This document shows positions 56,204 through 64,000 of a stretch of DNA of 64,000 nucleotides, in pieces. The DNA comes from Lachnospiraceae bacterium (lineage in GTDB: Bacteria > Bacillota > Clostridia > Lachnospirales > Lachnospiraceae): the NCBI GenBank assembly GCA_015056815.1, contig SVFN01000004.1, forward strand, positions 62,001 to 126,000, given 5' to 3'. Numbering within the stretch: position 1 is the first letter of the stretch; each line of letters starts with the position of its first letter. The notes below the pieces were generated by a model. The model was not told the origin of the DNA and ran no database searches. It worked only from the letters and a program-made list of their open reading frames with translations. A program made the position numbers and the translations under genes.

Positions 56204-57346
56204 ATGAAACAACCGGAAAAACTGGACTATATTGACGGGCTGAAGGTACTGGCCTGTCTGATGATCTTCAATTTTCATTTTATCAACGCATTTTACTGCG
56301 GGATCTATTCGTTAAATCCCGCGGATTTTCATGCACCGGCGGTGGAATATGTGTTGGGGAGCACACCGCTTAATATCCTGATGGGCGGGAAGTTTGGTGT
56401 ACGCATCTTTATGACCGTCAGTGGATTTTTTGTAGGTTATCGTTTTTTTACGACCGGCGATATGAAGTCCTTGACTAACGGCGCAGTCAAAAAATATTTC
56501 CGCCTGGTATTCCCGATCCTGCTTTCGAATATCGCAGTATTCTTTCTCATGAAGACAGGCTGTTACCGGAATGCACAGTCTTCCGCATTAAGCGGCTGTT
56601 CTGTATTTTTTGGCAATTATAATCAGTTTGAGCCGGATTTGCCGATGGCTGTCAAAGAAGCGGTGATCGGCTGCTTTGTGACGGGTGCAAATCAGTATAA
56701 TGGACCGCTGTGGTTTATTTATTATGAATTTTTCGGAACACTTCTGGTAGCGGCGATCTTGGCACTGTTTGGAAAATACCGTTCCCGTTATGTTGTGTAT
56801 GCGGTGACGGCGCTGCTTACGATCCGCAATGATTTTCTGCCGTTTTTGCTTGGCTGTGTGGTCTGTGATCTGACTTACAGCGGATACGGATGGCTGAAAA
56901 AACTGACGGACAAAAAATGGCTGATGTGGCTCGTGCTCTTAGGAGGAGCATTTCTGGGATCCTTCCCTCCGATCGGAGAGCACTACGAGGGGACGATCTA
57001 TCAGATGTTTCCACCGAAGGTGCTCTTGTTTTATATCATAGGTGCGTCTATGGTCCTTTTTGCGCTGCTGCATTTGCAGGCGCCGCGCAGACTGCTCTCC
57101 AACAAGGCGTTTTTGTGGTTTAACCGTTCCAGCTACGGATTCTATCTGCTGCATTTTCCGGTCATGTGTACGGTCGGGTGCGGCCTGTTCGTTGTTTTGT
57201 ATGATAAGATGAATTACTATGCTGCGACGCTGATTGTGTATATCGTCTCGTTTGCGGTTACGACCTTCTTCGCCTGGCTTGTGGCAAAATTTGTGGAAAA
57301 ACCCGGTGTGAAACTGGCCGGTCAGGTGGCGGCAAAGCTGTCGTAA
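56204..57346 (+). CDS. Acyltransferase family 3 (OafA-type) membrane protein
   Basis: 380 residues with about ten helices. KLDYIDGLKVLACLMIFNFHF has the catalytic-type His (HF) that marks acyltransferase 3; FGVRIFMTVSGFFVGYRFF is the second conserved block with the R-x10-type Arg region; GPLWFIYYEFFGTLL is another. The family O-acetylates sugars of surface polysaccharides from acetyl-CoA inside the cell. This is the second acylation system in the window. Ribosome site AGAGAGG. No SGNH domain is fused. A promoter for rfbB follows directly. Confidence 0.88.
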   Translation: MKQPEKLDYIDGLKVLACLMIFNFHFINAFYCGIYSLNPADFHAPAVEYVLGSTPLNILMGGKFGVRIFMTVSGFFVGYRFFTTGDMKSLTNGAVKKYFRLVFPILLSNIAVFFLMKTGCYRNAQSSALSGCSVFFGNYNQFEPDLPMAVKEAVIGCFVTGANQYNGPLWFIYYEFFGTLLVAAILALFGKYRSRYVVYAVTALLTIRNDFLPFLLGCVVCDLTYSGYGWLKKLTDKKWLMWLVLLGGAFLGSFPPIGEHYEGTIYQMFPPKVLLFYIIGASMVLFALLHLQAPRRLLSNKAFLWFNRSSYGFYLLHFPVMCTVGCGLFVVLYDKMNYYAATLIVYIVSFAVTTFFAWLVAKFVEKPGVKLAGQVAAKLS

Positions 57347-57356
57347 AAGAACCGGC

Positions 57357-57385
57357 TTGCCAAGAACGTAAAAATGTATTACAAT
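57357..57385 (+). promoter_or_regulatory. Sigma-A promoter for rfbB
   Basis: TTGCCA (57357-57362), 17 bases, TACAAT (57380-57385), 43 bp before the ATG. Confidence 0.75.
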
Positions 57386-57427
57386 AAACGAAATATGCGA
57401 TTATGAGAATTTGGAGGAGCATTTGGG

Positions 57428-58504
57428 ATGAGAACTTATTTAGTGACAGGTGGTGCCGGCTTCATCGGCTCCAATTATATCCACTATATGTTTAAGAAGT
57501 ATGATAAAGAAATCCGCATCATCAATGTAGATGCATTGACATATGCAGGTAATCTTGAAAATTTAAAAGCAGTGGAGGGACGTGACAATTATACCTTCGT
57601 GAAGGCTGATATCTGTGATAAGGAAGCGATCGCAAAGATCTTTGCCGAGAATGATATAGACAGGGTTGTACACTTTGCGGCGGAGAGCCATGTGGACAGA
57701 AGTATCCGCAATCCGGAAGTGTTTGTACAGACCAATGTGCTGGGGACAGCTGTGATGCTCAATTGTGCGAAGGCGGCCTGGGAGCTTCCGGACGGTACAT
57801 TTAAAGAGGGAAAGAAATTTCTCCATGTATCTACGGATGAAGTGTATGGTTCGCTGGAGGAAGACGGTGGTTATTTCTACGAGACTACGCCATACGCACC
57901 GCACAGTCCGTATTCGGCAAGCAAGGCAAGCTCGGACATGCTGGTAAAGGCTTACATGGATACCTACAGATTCCCGGCAAACATTACGAACTGTTCCAAC
58001 AATTACGGACCGTTCCAGTTCCCGGAGAAGCTGATCCCGCTTATCATCAACAATGCGCTTCAGGGCAAGAAATTACCCGTATACGGAGACGGTAAGAATG
58101 TCCGTGACTGGCTTTATGTAGAGGATCATGCCAAGGCGATCGATATGGTACAGGAGAAGGGACGCCTGTTTGAAACATACAATGTGGGCGGACACAATGA
58201 GAAACAGAATATCGAGATCATTCATATTATTCTGGATACTCTTCAGGAAATGCTGGCGGATGATGATCCGCGCAAGGCACTTGTGACTGAGGATCTGATC
58301 ACTTATGTGGAGGATCGCAAGGGACACGACAGGCGCTATGCCATCGCACCGGACAAGATCAAAGCCGAGATCGGCTGGGAGCCGGAGACCATGTTCAAAG
58401 ACGGTATTAAAAAGACGATCAAATGGTTCTTCGAGAATGAAGAATGGATGAAGAACGTTACCAGCGGTGATTACCAGAAATACTATAACGAAATGTATAA
58501 ATAA
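57428..58504 (+). CDS. rfbB: dTDP-glucose 4,6-dehydratase (RmlB)
   Basis: 358 residues. TYLVTGGAGFIGSNYIHYM is the NAD loop; STDEVYGSL (Thr, Asp, Glu) and YSASKASSD (Tyr-x3-Lys) are the catalytic groups; AAESHVDRSI is typical of RmlB. It converts dTDP-glucose to dTDP-4-keto-6-deoxyglucose, the second rhamnose step. Strong ribosome site TGGAGGAG. Followed by a hairpin and then rfbA, so rfbB and rfbA may be partly separate. Confidence 0.96.
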   Translation: MRTYLVTGGAGFIGSNYIHYMFKKYDKEIRIINVDALTYAGNLENLKAVEGRDNYTFVKADICDKEAIAKIFAENDIDRVVHFAAESHVDRSIRNPEVFVQTNVLGTAVMLNCAKAAWELPDGTFKEGKKFLHVSTDEVYGSLEEDGGYFYETTPYAPHSPYSASKASSDMLVKAYMDTYRFPANITNCSNNYGPFQFPEKLIPLIINNALQGKKLPVYGDGKNVRDWLYVEDHAKAIDMVQEKGRLFETYNVGGHNEKQNIEIIHIILDTLQEMLADDDPRKALVTEDLITYVEDRKGHDRRYAIAPDKIKAEIGWEPETMFKDGIKKTIKWFFENEEWMKNVTSGDYQKYYNEMYK

Positions 58505-58508
58505 ACTG

Positions 58509-58539
58509 AATGGGAAGACTAAAATCTGGTCTTCCCATT
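58509..58539 (+). terminator. Hairpin after rfbB, weak terminator
   Basis: AATGGGAAGAC (58509-58519) pairs with GTCTTCCCATT (58529-58539). The T-run after it is short (TTT then GG), so it may only attenuate transcription into rfbA. The rest of the gap 58540-58664 has no clear element. Confidence 0.55.
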
Positions 58540-58664
58540 TGGTGTGTAAAAAGTTGCTATCCGTTGCATATTTCTGATCGAAAGCAATGCGGCGGATTTG
58601 CTGAAAGCGGTTGCGGCTGCGGACAGTAAAGAGCAGAGAGTAAAATCGAAAAGAGGGATAAGAC

Positions 58665-59534
58665 ATGAAAGGAATCATATTAGCAGGAGGCTCCGGCACC
58701 AGACTGTATCCACTGACAAAGGCAATCTCCAAACAGATCATGCCGGTCTATGACAAGCCGATGATCTACTATCCGTTATCAACACTGATGTTGGCCGGTA
58801 TCAGAGAGGTGCTCATCATTTCCACACCCAGGGATATCAAGGTGTTTGAAGAACTGTTCGGCACAGGCGAGCAGCTTGGCATGGAGTTTACCTATGCAGT
58901 GCAGGAAGTGCCGAGAGGACTGGCAGATGCGTTTATCATCGGTGCTGATTTTATCGGAAAGGATAATGTCGCACTTGTTTTAGGAGATAACATCTTTTAC
59001 GGGCAGAGCTTTTCCGAGGTGCTTAGGCGTGCGGCCTCCAGAGAGTCCGGTGCTACGATCTTCGGGTATTATGTAAGGGATCCGAGAGAATATGGCGTGG
59101 TGGAATTTGACGAGAACGGGCGAGCACTTTCCATTGAGGAAAAGCCCGAGAAGCCAAAGAGCAATTATGCAGTACCGGGACTTTATTTTTATGATAATGA
59201 TGTGGTGGATATCGCAGCGAATGTGAAACCATCCGCAAGAGGTGAGATTGAGATTACCAGCATCAACAATGAATATCTGCGCAGAGGAACCCTTCGTGTG
59301 GAGAAGATGGGACGCGGTTTTGCATGGCTGGATACCGGCAATCATGATTCCCTTCTGGATGCTTCCGATTTTGTGGCTGCATTCCAGAAGCGTCAGGGAC
59401 TTTACATTTCCTGCATTGAAGAGATTGCGTTTAAGAGAGGTTTTATTGACAGGGATCAGCTTCTGAAGCTGGCAGAGCCTCTTATGAAAACCAACTATGG
59501 TAAATATTTAGTAGAGGTTGCGAATGGACTCTAA
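58665..59534 (+). CDS. rfbA: Glucose-1-phosphate thymidylyltransferase (RmlA)
   Basis: 289 residues, the usual length. [18 protein letters not shown] is the nucleotide-binding start, [19 protein letters not shown] and GDNIFYGQ contain substrate and metal sites. It joins dTTP and glucose-1-phosphate into dTDP-glucose, the entry to the rhamnose pathway. Ribosome site AGAGGG. The stop lies 11 bases inside the next gene (GH25), so those two are translated as a pair. Confidence 0.96.
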   Translation: MKGIILAGGSGTRLYPLTKAISKQIMPVYDKPMIYYPLSTLMLAGIREVLIISTPRDIKVFEELFGTGEQLGMEFTYAVQEVPRGLADAFIIGADFIGKDNVALVLGDNIFYGQSFSEVLRRAASRESGATIFGYYVRDPREYGVVEFDENGRALSIEEKPEKPKSNYAVPGLYFYDNDVVDIAANVKPSARGEIEITSINNEYLRRGTLRVEKMGRGFAWLDTGNHDSLLDASDFVAAFQKRQGLYISCIEEIAFKRGFIDRDQLLKLAEPLMKTNYGKYLVEVANGL

Positions 59535-61101
59535 GCTGAAGGCAAAAGTGATCACGATCGCACTTCTGATGGTCGTGATGGTGATCGGCACTGTTTTTTA
59601 TGCCAATTATCTGAAGGATAAGGCGATAAGAGAGAAGAAAGCGCAAAAGGAAGAATCACAGGTACAGACTGGATCGGAAGAGATACCGGCAGAGCCGATC
59701 GAAGAGTATGCTTCGTTGGCAGAAAAGTACCACCTGGATCCTTCTAAGGATCCGTATGCCTTTTTGGGTGATGATTCCTTCTTTGATGTGGAGGAGGAAG
59801 AAAAGGATCCGAAGACACAGCTTTCCCTTTTAGTCAGCTCCGCAGAGAGAGATATTTATGTCAGCGTTGTCAACGGCGAAGGAGAAGCAGTTAAGGGGCA
59901 GCGTTTTGGCGTGAGTCTGACGAAAGCGGAAAATACCGAAGAAAATGAAGAAAGCACGGCAGCGGGAAGTGTCGCAGGGGCGGCGGGAGCGAAGAATACG
60001 GGAAGCATCGAGAATCATCATAAGAAACCGGAAAAAATGGCGACAGACAGCGAAGCCCGGGATGGAGTGAAGGAGAGCCCCAACCCGGAAGATAAGGCGG
60101 ATGCCGTCAAAACAGACAGTGAGGAAGAAAAAGCCAGAGAAGAAAACATTCGTTCTACGGCAGGTGCTGCCGGCAGGGAGAACAGATCCGAAGACGGAAA
60201 GAATCCGTTTGATCCGTCCCGTAAATATGTGGATCTGGATAAGGATGGCTGCATTTATATTGCAGACATCGATGCCGGTCAGTATAAAGTCAGTCTGGAA
60301 GATGTGGAAGGATTTGAGATTGCCGGGAATGATGTGCCCGTACAGGTAAAGGAGCAGCTGGAATATACCGTTTTGAAGGATATCTCCTATCTGATCCGTA
60401 CAGAAGATGAGATTGATGCGGCCAAAGAAGATACGCAGGTCAATCAGGCAGAGATCGATGCGGACGGTACAGAGCATCATCAGAAACTTTCCGAGGAGGA
60501 TGCGCTTCTGGGGATCGATGTTTCCAAATGGAATAAAGAGATCAACTGGCAGCTGGTAAAAGAGGATGGGATCCGGTTCGCGATCATTCGCTGCGGATAC
60601 AGAGGATCCTCCACAGGCGCGCTGGTGGAAGATAAATATTTTAAGCAGAATATAGAAGGTGCCACGCAGGCAGGGCTTAAAGTAGGGGTGTATTTCTTTA
60701 CACAGGCCGTCAATGAGGTGGAAGCGGTGGAGGAGGCCAGTATGGTACTCTCCCTGATCCGCCCTTATAAACTGGAATATCCGCTTTATATTGACACGGA
60801 AGGTGCCGGCGGACACGGTCGTGCGGACGGCATTGATAAGCAGACGCGCACAAATGTGGTAAAGGCATTTTGTGAGACAATCGAGAATTCCGGTTTTAAT
60901 GCAGGAATTTATGCAAACAGGCACTGGTTCCGGGGCAATCTGGATATGTCACAGCTTACCGGATATCAGAACTGGCTTGCCCAGTATAGTGATAAACCCA
61001 CTTATGACGGGGAATACTCAATGTGGCAGTATACCTCTGCGGGAAGTGTAAGCGGTATCAATGGACGTGTGGATCTTAACCTGAGCTATATGGCTTATTA
61101 G
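59524..61101 (+). CDS. Membrane-anchored GH25 muramidase with split SpaA-like domain
   Basis: 525 residues. N-terminal anchor at about 11-29. A beta-sandwich (SpaA/Cna-B-like) appears to begin near residue 100 ([24 protein letters not shown]) and to end near 280 ([25 protein letters not shown]), but is interrupted by about 105 low-complexity E/K/A/S-rich residues. The GH25 catalytic domain covers about 330-525: [22 protein letters not shown] (acid pair), and the closing [11 protein letters not shown]. It would cleave MurNAc-GlcNAc bonds outside the membrane. ATG 59524 follows GAGG by six bases, overlapping rfbA by 11 bp; an in-frame TTG two codons upstream is possible. GT2 follows ten bases later. 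Confidence 0.9.
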   Translation: MDSKLKAKVITIALLMVVMVIGTVFYANYLKDKAIREKKAQKEESQVQTGSEEIPAEPIEEYASLAEKYHLDPSKDPYAFLGDDSFFDVEEEEKDPKTQLSLLVSSAERDIYVSVVNGEGEAVKGQRFGVSLTKAENTEENEESTAAGSVAGAAGAKNTGSIENHHKKPEKMATDSEARDGVKESPNPEDKADAVKTDSEEEKAREENIRSTAGAAGRENRSEDGKNPFDPSRKYVDLDKDGCIYIADIDAGQYKVSLEDVEGFEIAGNDVPVQVKEQLEYTVLKDISYLIRTEDEIDAAKEDTQVNQAEIDADGTEHHQKLSEEDALLGIDVSKWNKEINWQLVKEDGIRFAIIRCGYRGSSTGALVEDKYFKQNIEGATQAGLKVGVYFFTQAVNEVEAVEEASMVLSLIRPYKLEYPLYIDTEGAGGHGRADGIDKQTRTNVVKAFCETIENSGFNAGIYANRHWFRGNLDMSQLTGYQNWLAQYSDKPTYDGEYSMWQYTSAGSVSGINGRVDLNLSYMAY

Positions 61102-61111
61102 GAGGCTGCAC

Positions 61112-63205
61112 TTGAGTCGGATGGCTTTAGGGAAAAAGCAACCGATAGGTAAATATCAATATAAAAAGAGGATATCTATGGCAGAGCAGGAAACACAGGA
61201 GTTGCTTGTATATTACAGGGAAGCATATGAACGCGAAAAAAAGCGCAATGCAGAACTGGCCGGAGAGCTGGCGGATGCCAACGAAAAAGCAGCAGACCTG
61301 GATTTTAAATTAAAAAGGATCAAAAATAATCCGATCTGGAAAATGTCAAAACCGTTTCGTGTCGTGATGCATTTTTGCATCCGGACGAAGGACCGGATCG
61401 TGCGTTACGGCAATCCGAGAAGCCTCGCACACAAGATCCATTCCAAAATGATCGAGAAAAAAGCGATGAAACAGCATGGGAAGAAAAGCTTTCCGGATGA
61501 AGCACAGCGCAAACAGCAGGAAGAGTATGTCTTTAAGCAGACAGATCCTCTGAACGGAAAAGAAATGCCGGCGGATATTAAGTTTTCCATTCTGGTACCG
61601 CTTTACAATACGCCGAAGCGTTTCCTGACAGAGATGATCGACTCTGTTACAGCACAGACTTATCAAAACTGGGAGCTGTGTCTGGCGGACGGATCGGATG
61701 ATGAACATAAATATGTCGGAGAGATCTGTAAAGGATATCATGATAGGGATCCGCGCATCGTCTATCAGAAATTAAAGAGTAATGAGGGAATCTCCGGCAA
61801 CACAAACGAGTGCTACAAGATGGCGACAGGCAATTATATCGGATTGTTTGATCATGACGATATTCTGCATCCGTCCGTTTTGTTTGAATATGCAAAGGTG
61901 ATCTGCGAGCAGGATGCGGATTATATCTACTGTGATGAGGCAACCTTTAAAAACGGAAATATCGACAATATGATCACGCTGCACTTCAAACCGGACTATG
62001 CGATCGACAATCTGCGTGCGAATAATTATATCTGCCATTTTTCGGTTTTTTCCAGAGATCTGCTGGAAGGTACAGAGCTGTTCCGCTCGAAGTTTGACGG
62101 CAGCCAGGATCACGACATGATCCTGAGACTGACCACCAACGCTTCAAAGGTCGTACATGTGCAGAAATTATTGTATTACTGGCGTTCCCACAAGGGCAGT
62201 GTGGCATCGGACATCAGTGCCAAGACGTATGCCATCGAAGCGGCGCGGGGCGCCGTTGCGGATCATTTGAATACACAAGGGTTTCATAATTTTAAGATCG
62301 AAAGTACGAGAGCCTTTGAGACAATCTTCCGGATCCGCTATGAACTTCTGGCGACACCGAAGGTTTCCATCATCATACCGAATAAAGATCACTTTACGGA
62401 TCTGAAACGCTGTATCGATTCCATATTGGATAAGTCCACTTATGAAAACTTTGAGATCATCGTAGTGGAGAACAATTCTGAAACACAGGAGATCAAAGAT
62501 TATTATGAGGAGATCGGTAAGCATCCACAGGTAAAGATCGTAACATACAAAGGCGGTTTCAACTATGCGAAGATCAACAATTTCGGAGCGGGTGCTGCGA
62601 CCGGTGAATACCTGGTTCTTTTAAACAATGACACGCAGGTGATCACGGTAAACTGGATCGAGGAGCTTTTGATGTATGCCCAGAGACAAGATGTGGGTGC
62701 TGTCGGAGCTAAATTGTACTATGAGGATATGACAATCCAGCACGCGGGAATTGTTCTGGGACTCGGAGCACACCGGAGTGCGGGGCATGTGCATTATAAA
62801 GTCAACAAGGAGAATGTGGGCTACATGGGAAGACTGTGCTATGCACAGGATATGTCCGCAGTGACCGGAGCCTGTATGATGGTGCGCAAAGACCTGTACG
62901 ACAGTCTGAAGGGAATGGATGAAAAATATGCAGTGGCGCTCAATGATGTGGATTTTTGCTTACGGGTGAGAGAACGGGGACTTTTGGTGGTATTTACACC
63001 ATTTGCGGAGCTGTATCATTTTGAAAGTCGCTCCCGCGGCAGTGATGTTGAGGAGAAGGCAAAAGCAGACCGCTATAACAAAGAATGTGCAGTCTTTAAG
63101 AAACAATACAAAGAGATTCTGCAAAAAGGCGATCCGTATTACAATCCGAATTTTTCATTAAATGACAGTGAATTTCGGCTGGCACTTTCGGCAGCAGACC
63201 GGTAA
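61112..63205 (+). CDS. Large glycosyltransferase with two GT2 domains (rhamnosyl/galactofuranosyl type)
   Basis: 697 residues. A coiled coil (about 30-75) precedes a first GT2 domain (about 150-390; ILVPLYNTPKRFLTEMIDS, FDHDDI as DxD, GSQDHDMILR) and a second GT2 domain (about 410-660; SIIIPNKDHFTDLKRCIDSI, LLNNDTQV as DxD, DVDFCLRVRERG). The layout is that of polymerising or dual transferases of rhamnan/galactan type. The rhamnose pathway genes next to it suggest that it could use dTDP-rhamnose. Start TTG at 61112 follows GGAGG by six bases and the site overlaps the GH25 stop; ATG 61178 (AGAGG) is a weaker alternative. Confidence 0.87.
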   Translation: MSRMALGKKQPIGKYQYKKRISMAEQETQELLVYYREAYEREKKRNAELAGELADANEKAADLDFKLKRIKNNPIWKMSKPFRVVMHFCIRTKDRIVRYGNPRSLAHKIHSKMIEKKAMKQHGKKSFPDEAQRKQQEEYVFKQTDPLNGKEMPADIKFSILVPLYNTPKRFLTEMIDSVTAQTYQNWELCLADGSDDEHKYVGEICKGYHDRDPRIVYQKLKSNEGISGNTNECYKMATGNYIGLFDHDDILHPSVLFEYAKVICEQDADYIYCDEATFKNGNIDNMITLHFKPDYAIDNLRANNYICHFSVFSRDLLEGTELFRSKFDGSQDHDMILRLTTNASKVVHVQKLLYYWRSHKGSVASDISAKTYAIEAARGAVADHLNTQGFHNFKIESTRAFETIFRIRYELLATPKVSIIIPNKDHFTDLKRCIDSILDKSTYENFEIIVVENNSETQEIKDYYEEIGKHPQVKIVTYKGGFNYAKINNFGAGAATGEYLVLLNNDTQVITVNWIEELLMYAQRQDVGAVGAKLYYEDMTIQHAGIVLGLGAHRSAGHVHYKVNKENVGYMGRLCYAQDMSAVTGACMMVRKDLYDSLKGMDEKYAVALNDVDFCLRVRERGLLVVFTPFAELYHFESRSRGSDVEEKAKADRYNKECAVFKKQYKEILQKGDPYYNPNFSLNDSEFRLALSAADR

Positions 63206-63332
63206 GTGTGAGAGGACGGAAACACACAGAAGTGACGGGAAATACTGCAACGGTGTACAGTGGAAAGAACAGATCCGGTTGACGAAAAATGGCAGGATCT
63301 GTATTTACAGGATAGAAAAGGAGAAAACAACC

Positions 63333-64000
63333 ATGAACTATAAAGATACTTTCCGGTTCTGGCTGGAGGATAACTATTTTGACGATCAGACGAAACAGGA
63401 ACTGTTGGCGATCCGTAATGATGAGAAAGAAGTGGAAGACCGTTTTTACAGGGAGCTGGAATTCGGGACGGGCGGATTGCGCGGAGTGATCGGTGCGGGA
63501 ACGAACCGCATGAATGTATACACCGTCAGAAAGGCGACACAGGGACTTGCCAATTATATCCTGAAGCAGAACGGACAGGATAAGGGAGTTGTGATCGCTT
63601 ATGATTCGAGAAGATTTTCTCCGGAGTTTGCAAAGGAAGCGGCATTGTGCCTTTGTGCGAACGGGATCCGGGCATATCTGTTCGATGCACTTCGTCCGAC
63701 GCCGGAGCTGTCTTTTGCGGTGAGAAAGCTGGGCTGTATTTCAGGCATTGTTGTGACAGCGAGCCACAATCCGCCGGAATACAACGGTTATAAAGTCTAC
63801 TGGGAAGACGGTGCTCAGATTACGGCGCCCAAAGATAAAGAGATCATCCGTGAAGTGAAAGCGGTGACGGATTATCATACAGTAAAGACGATGGAAGAGT
63901 GTGTGGCAAAGGATGCAGGACTTCTTACCATGATCGGAAGTGAACTTGATGATGCCTACATGGCAGAGTTAAAGAAGCAGATCATTCATCCGGATGTGAT
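63333..64000 (+). CDS. pgcA: Phosphoglucomutase/phosphomannomutase (3' end outside window)
   Basis: The first 222 codons are visible and the frame runs off the window. FYRELEFGTGGLRGVIGAGTNRMN and VVTASHNPPEYNGYKVYWEDG are the substrate entry and phosphoserine loops of the alpha-phosphohexomutase family, of the longer PgcA type. It would interconvert glucose-6-phosphate and glucose-1-phosphate, the substrate of RfbA. Start ATG after AAAGGAGAAAACAACC. The 127-bp gap upstream (63206-63332) holds an inverted repeat, ACAGATCC / GGATCTGT (63269-63302), around a TTGACG that could be a -35 box; its -10 is poor. Confidence 0.92.
   Translation, partial: MNYKDTFRFWLEDNYFDDQTKQELLAIRNDEKEVEDRFYRELEFGTGGLRGVIGAGTNRMNVYTVRKATQGLANYILKQNGQDKGVVIAYDSRRFSPEFAKEAALCLCANGIRAYLFDALRPTPELSFAVRKLGCISGIVVTASHNPPEYNGYKVYWEDGAQITAPKDKEIIREVKAVTDYHTVKTMEECVAKDAGLLTMIGSELDDAYMAELKKQIIHPDV

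Overview
The window looks like chromosomal DNA from a flagellated, peptidoglycan-rich member of the Clostridia, most likely family Lachnospiraceae (Bacillota). This rests on gene order and protein resemblance, not on a search: mbl next to two flagellar rod genes, comFC next to a yvyF-like flagellar gene, cdaA-cdaR-glmM, DUF3048, DUF6273 and DUF6483 proteins, extended -10 promoters, strong AGGAGG-type ribosome sites and several TTG starts. All genes but one read rightward. I see no tRNA, rRNA, CRISPR array, transposase or phage gene.

Layout. (1) 1-6.7 kb: end of ftsX, an M23 peptidoglycan hydrolase, an S41 protease, a GT14 glycosyltransferase, a CPA1 Na+/H+ antiporter and trkA. (2) 6.7-14.7 kb: uvrB and uvrA with a cell-surface O-acetylation pair (MBOAT acyltransferase and DHHW/AlgX-like protein) between them. 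(3) 14.7-18.3 kb: a 1212-residue membrane protein whose cytoplasmic loop holds about 450 acidic, repeat-rich residues; a paralogue at 45-47 kb lacks them. (4) 18.5-25.6 kb: mbl, flgF/flhO, flgG/flhP, a rod-binding FlgJ-type protein, recD2, comFC, a yvyF-like gene and a small membrane protein. (5) 25.6-30.2 kb: an unrecognised membrane protein, then cdaA, cdaR and glmM, linking c-di-AMP to UDP-GlcNAc supply; then HPr. (6) 30.6-63.2 kb: a large surface-glycan region with eight GT2/GT4-type transferases, one of them a tandem two-domain enzyme. It also holds five multipass GT-C-like proteins (DUF2142, ArnT-like, a GT39-like paralogue, two Gpi18-like), a fucosyltransferase-like gene on the minus strand, a DPM1-like transferase with its DUF2304 partner, an Idh/SDR pair, an OafA-type acyltransferase, three dTDP-rhamnose genes (rfbD, rfbB, rfbA; no rfbC) and a GH25 muramidase. 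A DUF3048 lipoprotein, an HD-GYP protein, a DUF6273 protein and a DUF6483 protein lie among them. (7) The window ends inside a phosphoglucomutase gene, which would make the glucose-1-phosphate that RfbA uses.

How it fits together (inference): most of the window builds, decorates and remodels the envelope. RfbA/B/D and phosphoglucomutase make activated sugar, cytoplasmic GT2/GT4 enzymes assemble glycan, the DPM1-like enzyme may make a polyprenyl-phosphate sugar for the GT-C proteins outside the membrane, and two acylation systems add acyl groups. No flippase, polymerase, ABC exporter or priming transferase is visible, so the export route is elsewhere or different.

The most unusual DNA is not coding. 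Two intergenic tandem-repeat regions flank the short DUF6483-rfbD stretch. One has five units of 151-152 bp (51.2-52.0 kb), the other two almost identical 179-bp units (53.4-53.75 kb). Both are built from stable hairpins, including GCGAAAGC or GCGAAGC mini-hairpins. The last unit of the first array provides the ribosome-binding site of the DUF6483 gene and reads in frame into it.
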